A stretch of DNA of 64,000 nt from Achatina immaculata (Eukaryota; Mollusca; Gastropoda; Stylommatophora; Achatinidae). The translations under genes and the position numbers were made by a program. Under the pieces are notes generated by a model. That model ran no database searches, was not told the origin of the DNA, and saw nothing but the letters and a program-made list of their open reading frames with translations. Location: assembly GCA_009760885.1 (NCBI GenBank), contig CM019692.1:49877430-49941429 (forward strand), given 5' to 3'. Positions 30,598 through 42,100 of the stretch are shown here, in pieces. Numbering within the stretch: the stretch's first letter is position 1; every line of letters starts with the position of its first letter.

Positions 30598-31610
30598 GCA
30601 AGGCACTTATTTCGCCAGTTATTCCAAATTCTAATGTCTTTGGAAACATCTCTGAACAACACCTTCTAGAATTATTTTGTAGTGCTTTTCTGGTTTTCCA
30701 TCTTTGGTAGAAGATCATCATTCAGTATTTGCTTCGGAATGTTTTACAAGATCGGCACAATGCTCGGAATGAGAGTTAGCAAATCTAAACAGTGAAGGAG
30801 AAAAATATGTTTAAATTTCATGAACTGTATTCAATAACAAAATCAGAACCAATTCAATCTTTAACTGGCTGTGCCACTATGACCTGATGGCTGGCCTGGT
30901 GCTTGGTGGGGTGATAGACACGAATGTCATGGTCAGAAGAGACTGTGGTACAACTCTTCCTTACAAGAAGAGCCAACAGAACTCAGGTTCGACAACTCAC
31001 ATCATTACATTCAGTCACAAAAAAGGCGTTGTGCTGCAGTCAATCGAAACTCGTTAAATGGGTGGGACATGATGATGATGCTGCTGCTGATGATGATGAA
31101 TTCCGTGAAGGTGAATGAAGCTTAAGGTCTTACATCTTAAAGTGCTGAGTGGTTGATAAGGAACATACACACAGACAAACAAACAAACTGTCCAGCAGTA
31201 CAAACATCAAGATAACAAGACATATCTAGACTCCGCTCGCAGCCATCGACGACGCGAAAACACACAATCTAACAAAGAGAGCCTGAGCAGCACCTCCACG
31301 ATGCCCGAGATTTAGGCACACGATGATTCAACAAAACTCAAGCCCAAAAATCTCCTAACCTTCCCAATACTTTTCTCGCGGTTCACAAACTCTGAGAAAA
31401 CCTACGAACTTGAAGGCTGACTCAGGGGGGCACATCATCTTAAAAAATCTCAACTACATAAACAAACACCTAAGGGCGTTAACTTTTATATTAGATTCGC
31501 AGGGATTCAAACTCCGGAAAATCAAACGGCAGATTAGCACTGCAGTTTTCTTTAAAATATTCACACCACGAAAGTTTAGGGGAAAAAATGTTTGGAGGTT
31601 TGTGTTAAAT
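30598..31610. other. No recognised feature
   Basis: Unique-looking sequence with a small (GATGATGCTGCT) run near 31070. Frames of 64-82 codons have no motif. Confidence 0.4.
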
Positions 31611-31846
31611 AATCTTGTTATATCTTATATCCTTCCCGCGCCGCTAAACGTTACATAGGGCTCGCAAAGTAGTTCGCCAATTTTTCCTGTCTTCGGCGAG
31701 TCTTTCAACCTCATCAAAAGATTTTATGACTGTTAATTTGGCCTCTCTTAACAATGTCCTCTTCAGGGTTTCACGTGGTCTGCCTCTTTTTCTTTGGCCT
31801 GTTGTGTTCCACTTGACAGCTTGTTTTGGGGTTCTCTGATCATTTC
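31611..31846 (-). mobile_element. LINE family B 3' end with 10-bp TSD (B3)
   Basis: The minus strand carries the last ~70 codons of the family B ORF (…VKWNTTGQRKRGRPRETLKR, LLREAKL, FDEVERLAEDRKNW… ALC-V) and the ggatataagatata tail. The direct repeat tgtgttaaat at 31601-31610 and 31847-31856 bounds it. The frame has a few changes but is largely readable. Confidence 0.9.
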
Positions 31847-32164
31847 TGTGTTAAATGATACGTGGCATATTTTTTAAGTACAGAAATGATTACCGAATGG
31901 GAAAAATAAAAGGTTAGGTTGTTCTGTTCTTGTTCAATATTTAAGTTGCCCTGAGTCACTGTTTTGTTCAGTTTTTGGTCAGTTTCGCAGCTGTTGAGAC
32001 TCAAAGGTCTGGTAGAAAACCGTAAAATATCTTGGAAATATAACAATTAATTAGTTAGTTATCACTGAAAAGTTGATATCAATGCGTAAAAAAAACCCCA
32101 CATACATTTATGAAAACCGACTTTGGCGCCCATATTTGTTCAGTCCGAGTCCACGATACATGAA

Positions 32165-32490
32165 CAAAGAAAAGTATTCATTAACAAAGAAAATGATAAA
32201 TTAACAGAGAAAAGTATACATTAACAGAAAAAAAGGACACATTAATGAAGAAAGGTATACGTTAACAGAGAAAAGGATACATTAACAAAATAAAGGATAG
32301 AGTAAAAGGATACATTAAAAGGATACATTAACCAGGAAAATCATACATGTACAGGGAAAAGAATACATGAAAAGGGCATATAATAAACAAAGAAAAGGAT
32401 ACATTAACAGAGAAAAGAATACATTAACCAAGAAAAGGATACATTAATCAAGAAAAGGATATATTAACAGAAAAAAAAACAATACAGTAT
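32165..32490. repeat. Degenerate ~20-bp satellite (gaaaaggatacattaacaa)
   Basis: About 15 imperfect copies of agaaaaggatacattaacaa with variable A-run lengths and some deletions. High divergence indicates an old array. Confidence 0.85.
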
Positions 32491-32937
32491 CAGAGAAAAG
32501 AAAACTATAGCACTAGAGCTACGTGGTTTAAATTAACTGGATCATCTATGAAGGTCACATCCGCCGAGGAACTCTAGCAGACAATACCGCTCAGGAAGAG
32601 AAACAGACACTGAAATTGAAACAGCCCATAAATCGGCCAATCAGTCATCGCATGAAGTCAGTGCTCGGAGGTATCAAGTTCTTAAACAGCTAAAAAACAA
32701 CAAAACAAAAACAAAATAAAATGCTACTAAACAAAATAGACAAATAGGAAGCAATGAAGTTTGCGTACAGTAAATGAAAGAACATTTTGCTATATGATTA
32801 GATTTGACGTGAGAGAAAGAAAAATAGTAAATGACCATAAACCGGAATTCTGAGTAGTCGACTAACCACAAGAGTAGTCGACTAGCCACGAGAGCACAAC
32901 GTACCGCCATTAATCTACGTATCTATCATTCCAAGCC

Positions 32938-33235
32938 GGGGGCACCTGAGTGGCGTAGTGTTACAGCGCGTTCGCCTTTCTAGCAGAGGTTATTGGTTCA
33001 GCTCCGCCTGAAATCGTCCCCAGTCACCCAGATAAAGAAGTGGCTGTCGGACTTCTTCTGGAGTTGGGGAAGGAAAATGTGGCTGGGCCTGATGCTGACA
33101 GCCACCCTCTAGTGTGCTGTGAAGTCAAGGAAAATCTGGACACGAACACCATATCTCTTAGTGCCTCTACGCCACGCGAGAGTCTACGCTTTTTAAAAAA
33201 CGTTTATAGGGGAGAACCTGACACATGTTGATGAT
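32938..33235 (+). mobile_element. tRNA-derived SINE (S5)
   Basis: A-box-like gtggcgtagtgtta at 32950-32963 and B-box-like ggttcagctcc at 32995-33005 are ~32 bp apart, as in a tRNA gene, and are followed by a ~200-bp body with no partner recognised here. There is no cloverleaf pairing, so it is a SINE rather than a tRNA. The 3' border is a guess. Confidence 0.55.
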
Positions 33236-33571
33236 GAATATTCTTTCAGCTGTCTCTGTCATATATAGGTTACACTCAGCATCAGTTTGTGACTGTTGAA
33301 CACATCCTGCAGATCTGTTCTCTCCTTCTAGGCTCTGGGAACTAAAGCGTGCCCGTTGGAAATGAGCTTCAGTGGAAGAAACATCATGCACGCATGAGCA
33401 GCTTCTGATGGCGGTGGGATTCCTGCAGACAACCCGTTTGCTGATCTAGATGGTTGATTATATGAGCCTGAATGAAAATAGGGAAAGAGAATGTGAAGAA
33501 TACGTAGAAGAAGAAGAGAATAGAGGAAGAAAACACAATTAGTAGGGGTAGTAGAGGAAGTAGATAAAGAA

Positions 33572-33654
33572 AATTAGTATTAGTATTAGTATTAGTAGTA
33601 GTAGTATTAGTATTAGTAGTAGTAGTAGTAGTAGTAGTATAAGTGGCAGTAGCT

Positions 33655-33714
<60 letters not shown>

Positions 33715-33735
33715 ATAGCAGCAGCAGCAGAAGAA
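33572..33735. repeat. (TAG)n trinucleotide array
   Basis: Interrupted (TAG)/(TAT)/(CAG)/(AGA) tract. The 138-codon minus frame (poly-Thr, poly-Ser) and the poly-Val plus frame are by-products. Confidence 0.95.
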
Positions 33736-34144
33736 GAAAAAGAAGAAGAAGAAGAAGAGGAAGACATGCTGATTCTTTTACAATTCTGCAGATTGCTCAA
33801 TTTGATGATCGCAAGAAAGGTGGAGTTTATTCAACAGGACTTTTACTGAAGTCATAAGTCAGCCTCAGATCTAGGGTGTCTTCCTGTTCGTACACAGCCA
33901 GTCCATTCGTTCGTTGTTCGGAAAACGGTTTCATTTTAGAAGGGAACATCCCTTACCTGTTTAGCCTACCGATCCAGATACCACCTCACAAAGAATGCCG
34001 TAGGCAACATAGAAACTCCAAGCACCTGCCCCAATCTACGTGGAAGATATCCTAGAATTCTGCCCCAGAAATTTTGTTGCGATTTCCAGCTGCCAAGGAT
34101 TTTCTAGGGAGGGTCACGATGTACAAGGAGTTTCGGTCCAGCTA
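33736..34144. other. No recognised feature
   Basis: Purine-rich start then mixed sequence; no coding signal or repeat partner seen. Confidence 0.35.
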
Positions 34145-34430
34145 CCTGGTGGCCGGGACCGACTATCGTAGTTGTCACAGCACTCGTCTAGCAGCCGAAT
34201 GGTCGAGGGTTCGAATCCCCTACTGAGCGGGAACTTTTTTTTTCCGACCAATACGGCCCCGAGGTCGACCCAGCCTTGCAAAATGGGTACCAGAGAAAAT
34301 CTGGGAAGGAAAGGCAGCGAGAAAAGGAACTGGTCACCCTACCTCATACGCTGATGGCCCAGCATAATGAGATCTCTAACTCTTCATCCCCTACGGCATT
34401 TGCTGTTGAACTATCTTTACCTTTATCTGG
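34145..34430 (+). mobile_element. tRNA-derived SINE, family S1 (copy b)
   Basis: The head has cgtagttgtcacagcactcg in A-box position and a perfect B box ggttcgaatcc at 34208-34218. After a T9 linker comes the S1 core (gacccagcc…aaatgggtaccagag…ctgggaagg, 34267-34308) and a 3' part ending ctacggcatttgctgt…tatctttaccttta. Full-length match to the minus-strand copy at 8637-8903, which shows where the family begins and ends. Confidence 0.87.
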
Positions 34431-34749
34431 TGACCATAGGAATTTATTGCTATTGGATTCAGGAGAAAAACTCCATGAAACTTCTGGTGGGATTTGAACC
34501 CGCAATCTACATCCCCGAGGTGTAAATTTAATCTGGAGACCATGCAGTTCTCTAAAACAATCAATATTTCAACCAAAGAAATAATAATATATGCTGAGTA
34601 ACTACACAATTATTTTAGATCGCAAACATAAAGTTGATTAAACTGTGACAGATCTAGCAAGCCTACAGTGGATTTTTTCCTGGCACAAAGTTAAGAATGG
34701 ATATTAAACGGACTGACTTAAATGCATATACAGCCAGCTTAGAGGGCCT

Positions 34750-34870
34750 TCAATCAAAGAACTACCGGATACAGATCAAGAGGAGGACCCCGGAAAAAGA
34801 TGGATAGATGGAGCTATAGAAACACTCACACGAACTACGGCCTGAACATCACTGAGGCCAGTCATATGAC
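34750..34870 (+). mobile_element. Possible LINE tail fragment, family I
   Basis: If one extra A near 34798 is ignored the frame reads YRSRGGPRKRWIDGAIETLT, the R-x-G-x-P-R-x-R-W-I-D-G motif common at LINE ORF2 C-termini. The match is short, and the surrounding sequence is not recognised. Confidence 0.45.
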
Positions 34871-35045
34871 CCAAAAATACCAGCTTCATTTCCCCTCAAC
34901 ACCTCACGGTACAAAAAGAGGAATAAAGTATGAAATTGTCTCTCTTTTTGGCAAGAAATCCTTTCAAGGAACTGGAAATTTCCTCTTTTTCAATGTTCCT
35001 TAATGTCCTTTCTCGGGTATGCCAGGCGCTCACTTAACGCACGTA

Positions 35046-35400
35046 GAGTCAACGGTTCAAAAAGTTCAAAATTCAGACTCCGGCTTCACTCCATTCGGGA
35101 CAACCCCATATATGCCCCCTCGCATTGCCGCAGCATCCACCCAAGAGTATGTTTGCTAATAGTTCCCGTCAAATGATGCTTGTTTACGACGCGTTTTCTG
35201 CCACACAGTTCGGATTTCCTGCCAGCTCCTTCAACTTGCCCTAGCTCCAGCAGTCTCTTCACGAGGATGATGCCTGAAAACATCTGATGGTTGATCCCGG
35301 TCGAAAGACGAGGCAGAACAACAGATGTCCAATGCTCGTTTTTATGACGGGCCACCATTCCAGGACAAAGAAAGAAAGAATCCCCCCCCCCAAACCCAAA
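35046..35400 (-). repeat. Interspersed repeat F, copy 2
   Basis: The minus strand repeats copy 1 (26850-27170) through the same conserved blocks and ends in tttttgaacc. The minus frame stays open for 127 codons, reading VKRLLELGQVEGAGRKSELC then NKHHLTGTISKHTLGWML. I do not recognise it. Because copy 1 is broken in the same region, purifying selection on a protein is not shown. Confidence 0.75.
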
Positions 35401-35940
35401 ACGTGTTTCACAGAGTGCACTAGTAAGAAAAATAAACGGTTGGAGGGAGTTTGAAAGCCTTGCTGACAATGAAATTGAAAGCCCTGTCGGATGTTTACGA
35501 GGAAATGAGTTAACAGAAAGTTTATACCGCCTAGTCTGGTTTTTATTCTCAGTTCTCTCGGTATATTACCGTATTGTTTGCCCCAGACCTTCATTATCCC
35601 GTGGATTTTCAATTTCATTTTCTAATGTTATCATTTCTCTGTGGCTCGAACATTGAAATTATTTCTTGCCCGAGGACATTGACAGTAAGTGTAGATTTTG
35701 AAGAAAAAAATATTATTCATTTTCATCCATTCAGTAAAATATAACCTTTATTACTAGACTAATTTCATTACAGCTACGTTTTATAGTCTCTTTTTTTTCC
35801 TTTACTGTCGTGGTCGCTTTGCTATTTTATTATATGTTTTTGTTGTATATGATGTGTTATAACTTTTTGTGTAGGACGACTATTTGATGACAACGAAAAT
35901 GATATACTCCTGTTGGCAAGGAGCTATTGTTGTATCTTTC
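35401..35940. other. No recognised feature
   Basis: Mixed to AT-rich sequence; a 119-codon minus frame (35259-35618) overlaps repeat F and has no domain I recognise. Confidence 0.35.
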
Positions 35941-36560
35941 ATTAAGAAGTGATTTGTTCGTGACAGAGATGATACCGTCAAGGGGTTGCTTTTATACATT
36001 TTAATAAGAAGATGATTTGTTTGTGACACAGATGACACTGTCAAAGGGTTGCGTTTATACATTTTATCAAGAAGATGATTTGTTTGTGACACAGATGACA
36101 CTGTCAAAGGGTTTTGTTTATACATTTTATTAAGAAGATGATTTGTTCGTGACAGAGATGATACTGTCAAGGGGTTGCTTTTATACATTTTATTAAGAAG
36201 ATGATTTGTTTGTGACAGAGATGATACTGTCAAGGGGTTGCTTTTATACATTTTATTAAGAAGATGATTTGTTTGTGACACAGATGACACTGTCAAAGGG
36301 TTTTGTTTATACATTTTATTAAGAAGATGATTTGTTTGTGACACAGATGACACTGTCAAAGGGTTTTGTTTATACATTTTATTAAGAAGATGATTTGTTC
36401 GTGACAGAGATGATACTGTCAAGGGGTTGCTTTTATACATTTTATTAAGAAGATGATTTGTTTGTGACAGAGATGATACTGTCCAGGGGTTGCGTTTATA
36501 CATTTTATCAAGAAGATGATTTGTTTGTGACAGAGATGATATTGTCACGGGGGTTACTGC
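35941..36560. repeat. 63-bp minisatellite encoding a 21-residue minus-strand repeat
   Basis: About nine copies, with aagaagatgatttg recurring every 63 bp. As 63 is divisible by three, one minus frame stays open for 222 codons as repeats of SLSQTNHLLNKMYKSNPLTVS. Differences between units change residues (Q/R, L/V, K-S/K-Q) as readily as they are silent, so I see no sign of protein constraint. It is unrelated in sequence to the 63-bp array at 4.8 kb. Confidence 0.92.
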
Positions 36561-36754
36561 TATACGTTTTATTGGGAAGCTGGTCTGACTGACATTTTTA
36601 AAAAAAACTCTGACAGAAATAGACCGGCCCCGTTGGCAGGGGCTTACTATTAAACCATTTATTGTGAGGAGTAATCGATATAGGCCAGTCTCTGGGTTAC
36701 GGTGCCACGGTTAAACCTCTTGTTAAAGACTGTCGCATTTTTTAAAGTGTGTGA

Positions 36755-36935
36755 CAGATATGATCCACTTACTGTGACAGATATGGTCCACTTACTGTGA
36801 CAGATATGATCCACTTACTGTGACAGATATGGTCCACTTACTGTGACAGATATGGTCCACTTACTGTGACAAAGATTGTCCACTTATGTGACAGAGATGG
36901 TCCACTTACTGTGACAGAGATGATCCACTTACCTT
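36755..36935. repeat. ~23-bp tandem repeat (tccacttactgtgacagata)
   Basis: About eight copies of a 23-24-bp unit. The gtgacagaga part also occurs in the 63-bp array just to the left, so the two arrays may share an ancestor. Confidence 0.9.
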
Positions 36936-38788
36936 GACACAGTGTTATTGTCACATCTTCTATTTGACTGCTCATTTAACTATAATGAAGAGTGGCTGTG
37001 CCAAGGAAGTTAGTAATGTCCAAGACCGTCTCCTAGTGGCCTTTCATATACAGTATGACCAACAGTGTGGACGATCAAAGTGCTCTGCGTGGTAGTGGAC
37101 TCTACCGAAAAATATACTTCTGACCTCCCCTCTTGGAAGGTAGAAAAATCAACCTGTGCCGCTCCCTATGCGACTTCTTTTCAAGATATTCAGGATACAG
37201 AACAGAGAATTTAAATTCATTGCATCCGCAAAGGCTGCTGTACGGAAGTTCAGCTTTAATGCGTCCAAAATACATCTCCTGTCTAGGGCTAATTCACTTC
37301 ATTATTTCTCTGTATAGATCCAGATACTGGAAAGTCGTGTCTTGCCTCTTATACTTCCTTGTCTGTCTTTCAGTATTGAGAGGGCAGATTGACTTCACGA
37401 TTAGGGCTGGGCTGTTTGCTTGATATAACAAGATATTTAAAGTTTCCCTCCCTCCATCTGCTGTATGGATGGCCTCTGCCCCTGTTTCCTACAGTTATTA
37501 TGGTGAACGTTGTCCGTGGTGTACTGTACTGTCCGACGGCGCTTGTGCAAAGCGGATACATCGTCTGACCAGTCGTTTCCCGGATGTAGTGTGCTACTGC
37601 TGGTGCAGATTATTTGCAAATATCACAGTCGAATACCGTGCGGAAATGGCACATTTTGATGACAGGTGTTTATTTTTTTAACAGCAAAGTTCTATTTTTC
37701 TGTTTTTCTTTTTACCGTCAGACCTGGTTGTCTGCCTGTGTTGCACGTAAGCTTTCTGTAGGATATTCTTAAGAAAGTTACAGTAGCTGAAACATATACG
37801 TTTTCGCATATACATACACCCACACCCGCATTTTTAAGGTTTTCTCATTTGTACGCGGATGGGGGAAAAAGACCAGACAGCTTAACTGGAAAGAGGTTGC
37901 CGTAACAGGTTTAATAAACCCAGCTTTATCCCATAAACCTCTTCAAGAGCGTGTCATGTGTGTTTTAAACGGAAGGCGTTTCATTTTTTTTATTACATCT
38001 GCATCAAATGTTGCAGCCTGTGATCGTGATGGGATTTTTAGAAACCGGTACAGTTGTACTTGTCTTTCACCCTGCATGGAGTACTTTCTGATATACCGGT
38101 TTTGTCAGTATAACATTCGGTACTTTATATCCTTTTTTATGTATAAGATTAGAAACACTTTACAAACATCAACGGGAATTTAGCTATTATCTTATATGTG
38201 GCGAGATTTAATCCTTACAAAATGTTCAAACATTGGCTGATTCTTTCCATACAAACTGAGCATAATCATCTTACTTGACCAGTTATCCTCTGGCTGATTT
38301 CGTTCGTTGCTTTGTTACTAGGTTTTTTTTTGGATAATATAAACCGGATAAGATAACCGAAGACCTCCAAAAGTTTTTGGTTTGTCTCCCTTTTAATTGG
38401 TAATGTACTGGTAACTACCGATCAGCGCGATCACTGTTTGCTACCCTTTCCATCAGTAGCATTCTCATATATATAAAATGTTTTTGGATGCCCCGGATAA
38501 TTTACAATCATCGTGGAGTTTTACCGTTTCCTATCAGACAGAAATGAAGAAACAGTAACAAAATATATCCAAATACACAAATGTATCCAAATTCAGAAAC
38601 AAAGCTCATCGATTATCAACTGTTACCAGCTGTTTACATTTAAGAAAGTCAGTAACTCAACAGTATTCACTTTCTGACAACCTGAGTTTAGTCATAACAG
38701 TAGTTCCAGATGCTGAAATACCTCCTTCTAGCTGCTACACTTGTGGTTGGAGTGGAGTTTCGAGCAAGCAGTTGATCTCTTGAAGCGT
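36936..38788. other. No recognised feature
   Basis: The longest stretch without an assigned repeat. Plus frames at 37133-37423 (96 codons), 37469-37681 and 37956-38183 have Cys/Ser/Leu-rich sequence and no domain I know. If the window holds a host exon, this is one of the places to look, but I cannot support a gene. Confidence 0.35.
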
Positions 38789-39361
38789 CTTCTTATATCT
38801 TATATCCTTCCCATGCCGTTAAACGTCACATAGGGCTCGCAAAGTAGTTCGCCAATTTTTCCTGTCTTCGGCGAGTCTTTCAACCTCATCAAAGGATTTT
38901 ATGCCTATTAATTTGGCCTCTCTTAACAATGTCCTCTTCAGAGTTTCACGTGGTCTGCCTCTTTTTCTTTGGCCTGTTATGTTCCACTTGATAGCTTGTT
39001 TTGGGATTCTCTGATCATTTCTTCTCATCAAGTGACCAACATATGTCCATCTCCTTTTCCTGATCACCCATGAGACTTGTTGTTGTTCAGTCATCTGTCT
39101 TATCTCTGCATTGTTCTTGAATTCATTCCACTTGATGCCGAGTATTTTCCTTAGGCATTTGTTTTCAAAAAAGTCTAATTTCTTGTCTATGTCCTTAGTT
39201 GTTTTCCAGCTTTCGCATGCATAAATGAGGGTGGATATTACATTTGAATTGAATAGTCTTAACTTGGTTTTTGTGCTTATAACTTTTGAATTCCATATGT
39301 TCTCAAGATTCTTGAAGATTGATGCTGCCTTTGCAATTCTGATCCTAACTTCCTTTCTAAG
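38789..39361 (-). mobile_element. LINE family B, best-preserved C-terminal tail (B4)
   Basis: The minus frame is open for ~185 codons: [122 protein letters not shown]-stop. These are the post-thumb linker, the CE-W motif, the W-x-Y-V-G-H motif and the basic GRPR tail of a LINE ORF2. The repeat gaagcgt at 38782-38788 and 39362-39368 is a candidate 7-bp TSD. The 3' tail is (ATAAG)-like. Best reference for family B here. Confidence 0.9.
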
Positions 39362-39368
39362 GAAGCGT

Positions 39369-40445
39369 AGAACAGTTATATTCCACAAGGTAACAGAGTT
39401 GTTTATTCCGCTAGCAGGTACTAGCAGACATCGAGACAGTTCGGTCCTCGTGGATATGGGTAGCGATGGAGAAGATTTGCAGAGTTAGGCAAAAGTTGGT
39501 AGAGAAGAAATTTTTACTCGTTTGGGAGAAGAACTCTCGACCCCACCGCCTTCAACTAATAAATTCCCTTTATCTTCTTGACCGTAAATTTTCCGGAAAT
39601 TGTCTTTTCCAGCTTTCTTTTGCCCTTCAGTCAGGAAAGCAAGTTCTTTCAATCTGGGTTCCAGAATAGTCGCAAACATCAAAGGAGAGAATCCAGGAGG
39701 CTTTGAATATGATATCGTTTTTGTTTTCTAATTCGTGAACAACTATTTCACAGAACATTTCACATTTCTTTGGAACTGGTTCTTTCTTTCTTGTGTTTCA
39801 ATGATCAGCTGATGAATGTGTAACTAAAAAGAAGAAACCCAGAAATATATGTTTCGCCACGAAAAGCTTCTTTTTCCAGTTGAAATTATTGAAGAACATG
39901 GTTAAGATCACTCCTCATTCGTTATTTCCAAATAATTTCTGGAATCTGGTTCTATAGCAGCAGTAAACGTCAGCTTTTGTTCTACAAGGTGGTCCAATAT
40001 TCCAATACACGAATTCCTTTTAGTTAACCACGTCTTACAGAAGCGGATGTTTCGGCAATACCAGCGTGGCTTACCAGTATTCCAATGAGATTTGGTTGTT
40101 TGAGAGCTGTGGTTAAAGTGACCGACCAATTTGCGACATATATTTTTAAAAAAAATCTAATTCATTCATTGCCTGAAAACTATCTAACATGATTACATGA
40201 AGAGGCATGTTTTGGAAGACTCATGTTTCCAAGTCCGGCATGGATGTTACGAGCATCATTATTAACGACCGCCTCAACTTTCTTCTCATTCAAGGTACCA
40301 TTCTGACATAATTCCTCTGATCTTTTTAGCCATGCTCAGTTCAGTGTGTGACTCACTGAGTTCACTAGTGGAGTGACTGAGAGGTCCATTCTTGAGTAAC
40401 AAAGTGAGTAATAAGAGACCAAATGAACTGTTGTGACAATGATGT
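39369..40445. other. No recognised feature
   Basis: Unique-looking sequence with small overlapping frames on both strands (65-87 codons) and no motif. Confidence 0.4.
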
Positions 40446-40449
40446 ACAA

Positions 40450-40926
40450 GCTTGAAAGTTCAATGCATCATCCTTTTAAAAAATCATATGCGGTATGCTA
40501 GTGCACGCAGTATATATAAGTTACAATTACAGGTCTTTGAGAACAAGATCCTAAGAAGAATCTTTGGGCCCATAAAGGATACCACCAACAGCGGAGAATG
40601 GAGAGCTAGAAATAACACTGAACTGAACAGCTTATTTAAATCCCAACGAATTATAAATGTCTTGAAACTGAACAGACTACGCTGGCTGGGGCACGTAGAA
40701 AGAATGGAAGAGAACATACAAATGAAAATTATGTATGCCCAAGAGATGAGAGAAACAAGACGAAGGGGTAGACCAAGACAGAGATGGAAAGACAAGTTAG
40801 AATATAAAAGAAATTGGTGTCATCAACTGGAGAGAGAAGATTAGGAATAGAGAGGAATGGAGGCGAACTTTATCTGCAGCAGTGAGCCTTAATGGCTCGG
40901 AAAGCTGAAAAAGAAGAAGAAGAAGA
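40450..40926 (+). mobile_element. LINE family D, C-terminal tail with (GAA)n tail (D2)
   Basis: A 130-codon plus frame reads LQVFENKILRRIFGPIKDTT, GEWRARNNTELNSLFKSQ, VLKLNRLRWLGHVERME, TRRRGRPRQRWKDKLEYK. The series F-E-N-K-I-L-R-R-I-F-G, N-x-E-L, R-L-R-W-L-G-H-V, R-R-G-R-P-R-x-R-W-x-D is a standard LINE ORF2 end. The 3' UTR (…ctgcagcagtgagcc…aagctgaa) and (GAA)n tail match D1 at 19.6-20.0 kb on the other strand. Little disruption is seen in this frame. Confidence 0.87.
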
Positions 40927-41062
<136 letters not shown>

Positions 41063-41082
41063 GTATATATATATATACTTCC

Positions 41083-41415
41083 GGTGCCGTTAAACGTCAC
41101 ATAGGGCTCGTAAGGTAGTTCGTCAGTTTTTCCTGTCTTCGGCGAGTCTTTCAACCTCATCAAGGGATTTTATGCCTATTAATTTGGCCTCTCTTAACAA
41201 TGTCCTCTTCAGAGTTTCACGCGGTCTGCCTATTTTTCTTTGTCCCGTTGTGTTCCATTTTATGGCTTGTTTTGGGATTCTCTGATTGTTTCTTATCATC
41301 ACGTGACCAACATATGTCCATCTCCTTTTCCTGATCATCCATGAGACTGGTTGTTGTTCAGTCATCTGTCTTATCTCTGCGTTGTTCTTGAATTCGTTCC
41401 ACTTGATGCCGAGTA
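41083..41415 (-). mobile_element. LINE family B 3' part (B5)
   Basis: The minus strand has EQQPVSWMIRKRRWTYVGHV, QRIPKQAIKWNTTGQRKIGR, TLLREAKL, LDEVERLAEDRKN and a stop shortly after, then the conserved 3' UTR. Flanks on both sides are (TA)-rich (gtatatatata / gtatatgtgtatata), which may be a TSD but cannot be distinguished from simple sequence. About 100 codons are readable. Confidence 0.85.
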
Positions 41416-41657
41416 TATGTGTATATATAAAATTTTAGCACGTCTGAAAAAAGATAACTGTAGTGCATAAAAAAGATAAAAATAAACAAAGAACAGCAAC
41501 GAAAGAAGTACCAATACCAAATCTGTGAGAACTCTAGCCTGGGGTTCTCTTGTTAAAACGTTACACTCGAAAATGTGCTTAGCCCTGAGCTGTAGCGTGC
41601 TTAGCATTTGCTTAAATCCAGCTCTGAGTGAATATTTTATCAAATATACTAAATATT

Positions 41658-42090
41658 GTTCATTCATTCATTTGCATGTCCCTTGTGGAACTTTGCCTCC
41701 CTACCAGCTCTCCTGTAAGCCTCTCGGTTGTGAACAAGATGGCCTTCTGCTGATGCATCCATTTCTAGATCTTCAACGATGTCTTGCAGCCATCTTCGCC
41801 TTAGTCTTCCTCTATTTCTTTTTCTCATTATGTACCCCTCCAAGACGGTCTTCTCTAGATTATAATGACCTTTAATATGTCCAAAATATTTAAGTTTTCT
41901 CTCTTTAATCCTCTCCACTAGCCAGCCTTCTTCAATATTAAGTTCTTGTAGTATAGATATATTTGTTCTTTTTTGTGTCCATGATATCTGAAGAACTCTT
42001 CTGTAGCATTTACATTCAAAGGCATTTATGTGTTTCTCAGATGTTTTGTTAAGTGTCCAGGTCTCACGGGTATATGTTGCGATGGGAAAG
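41658..42090 (-). mobile_element. LINE family A, 5'-truncated copy with 10-bp TSD (A7)
   Basis: The minus frame encodes IKERKLKYFGHIKGHYNLEK, RKRNRGRLRRRWLQDIVEDL and the NREAY…HANE end, then an (ATGA)n tail; further upstream it continues to the CETW/LNKT region. The direct repeat actaaatatt at 41648-41657 and 42091-42100 bounds it. A few codons are lost (…EMDASAEGHL) compared with A5. Confidence 0.92.
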
Positions 42091-42100
42091 ACTAAATATT

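Noticed and set aside
29782..30710. Frames of 259-295 codons rich in Cys/Leu/Ser
   Set aside because: 26-bp repeat with no stop in any phase; equivalent proteins appear in all forward frames.
34145..34430. tRNA gene, from the perfect B box
   Set aside because: No acceptor or anticodon arm pairing; fused to a SINE body that also occurs at 8.7 kb.
35086..35469. 127-codon minus-strand frame as a host gene
   Set aside because: It lies in dispersed repeat F, whose other copy (26850-27170) does not keep the frame.
35880..36548. 222-codon minus-strand protein with a 21-residue repeat
   Set aside because: The period is a multiple of three by chance; unit differences show no bias to silent changes.
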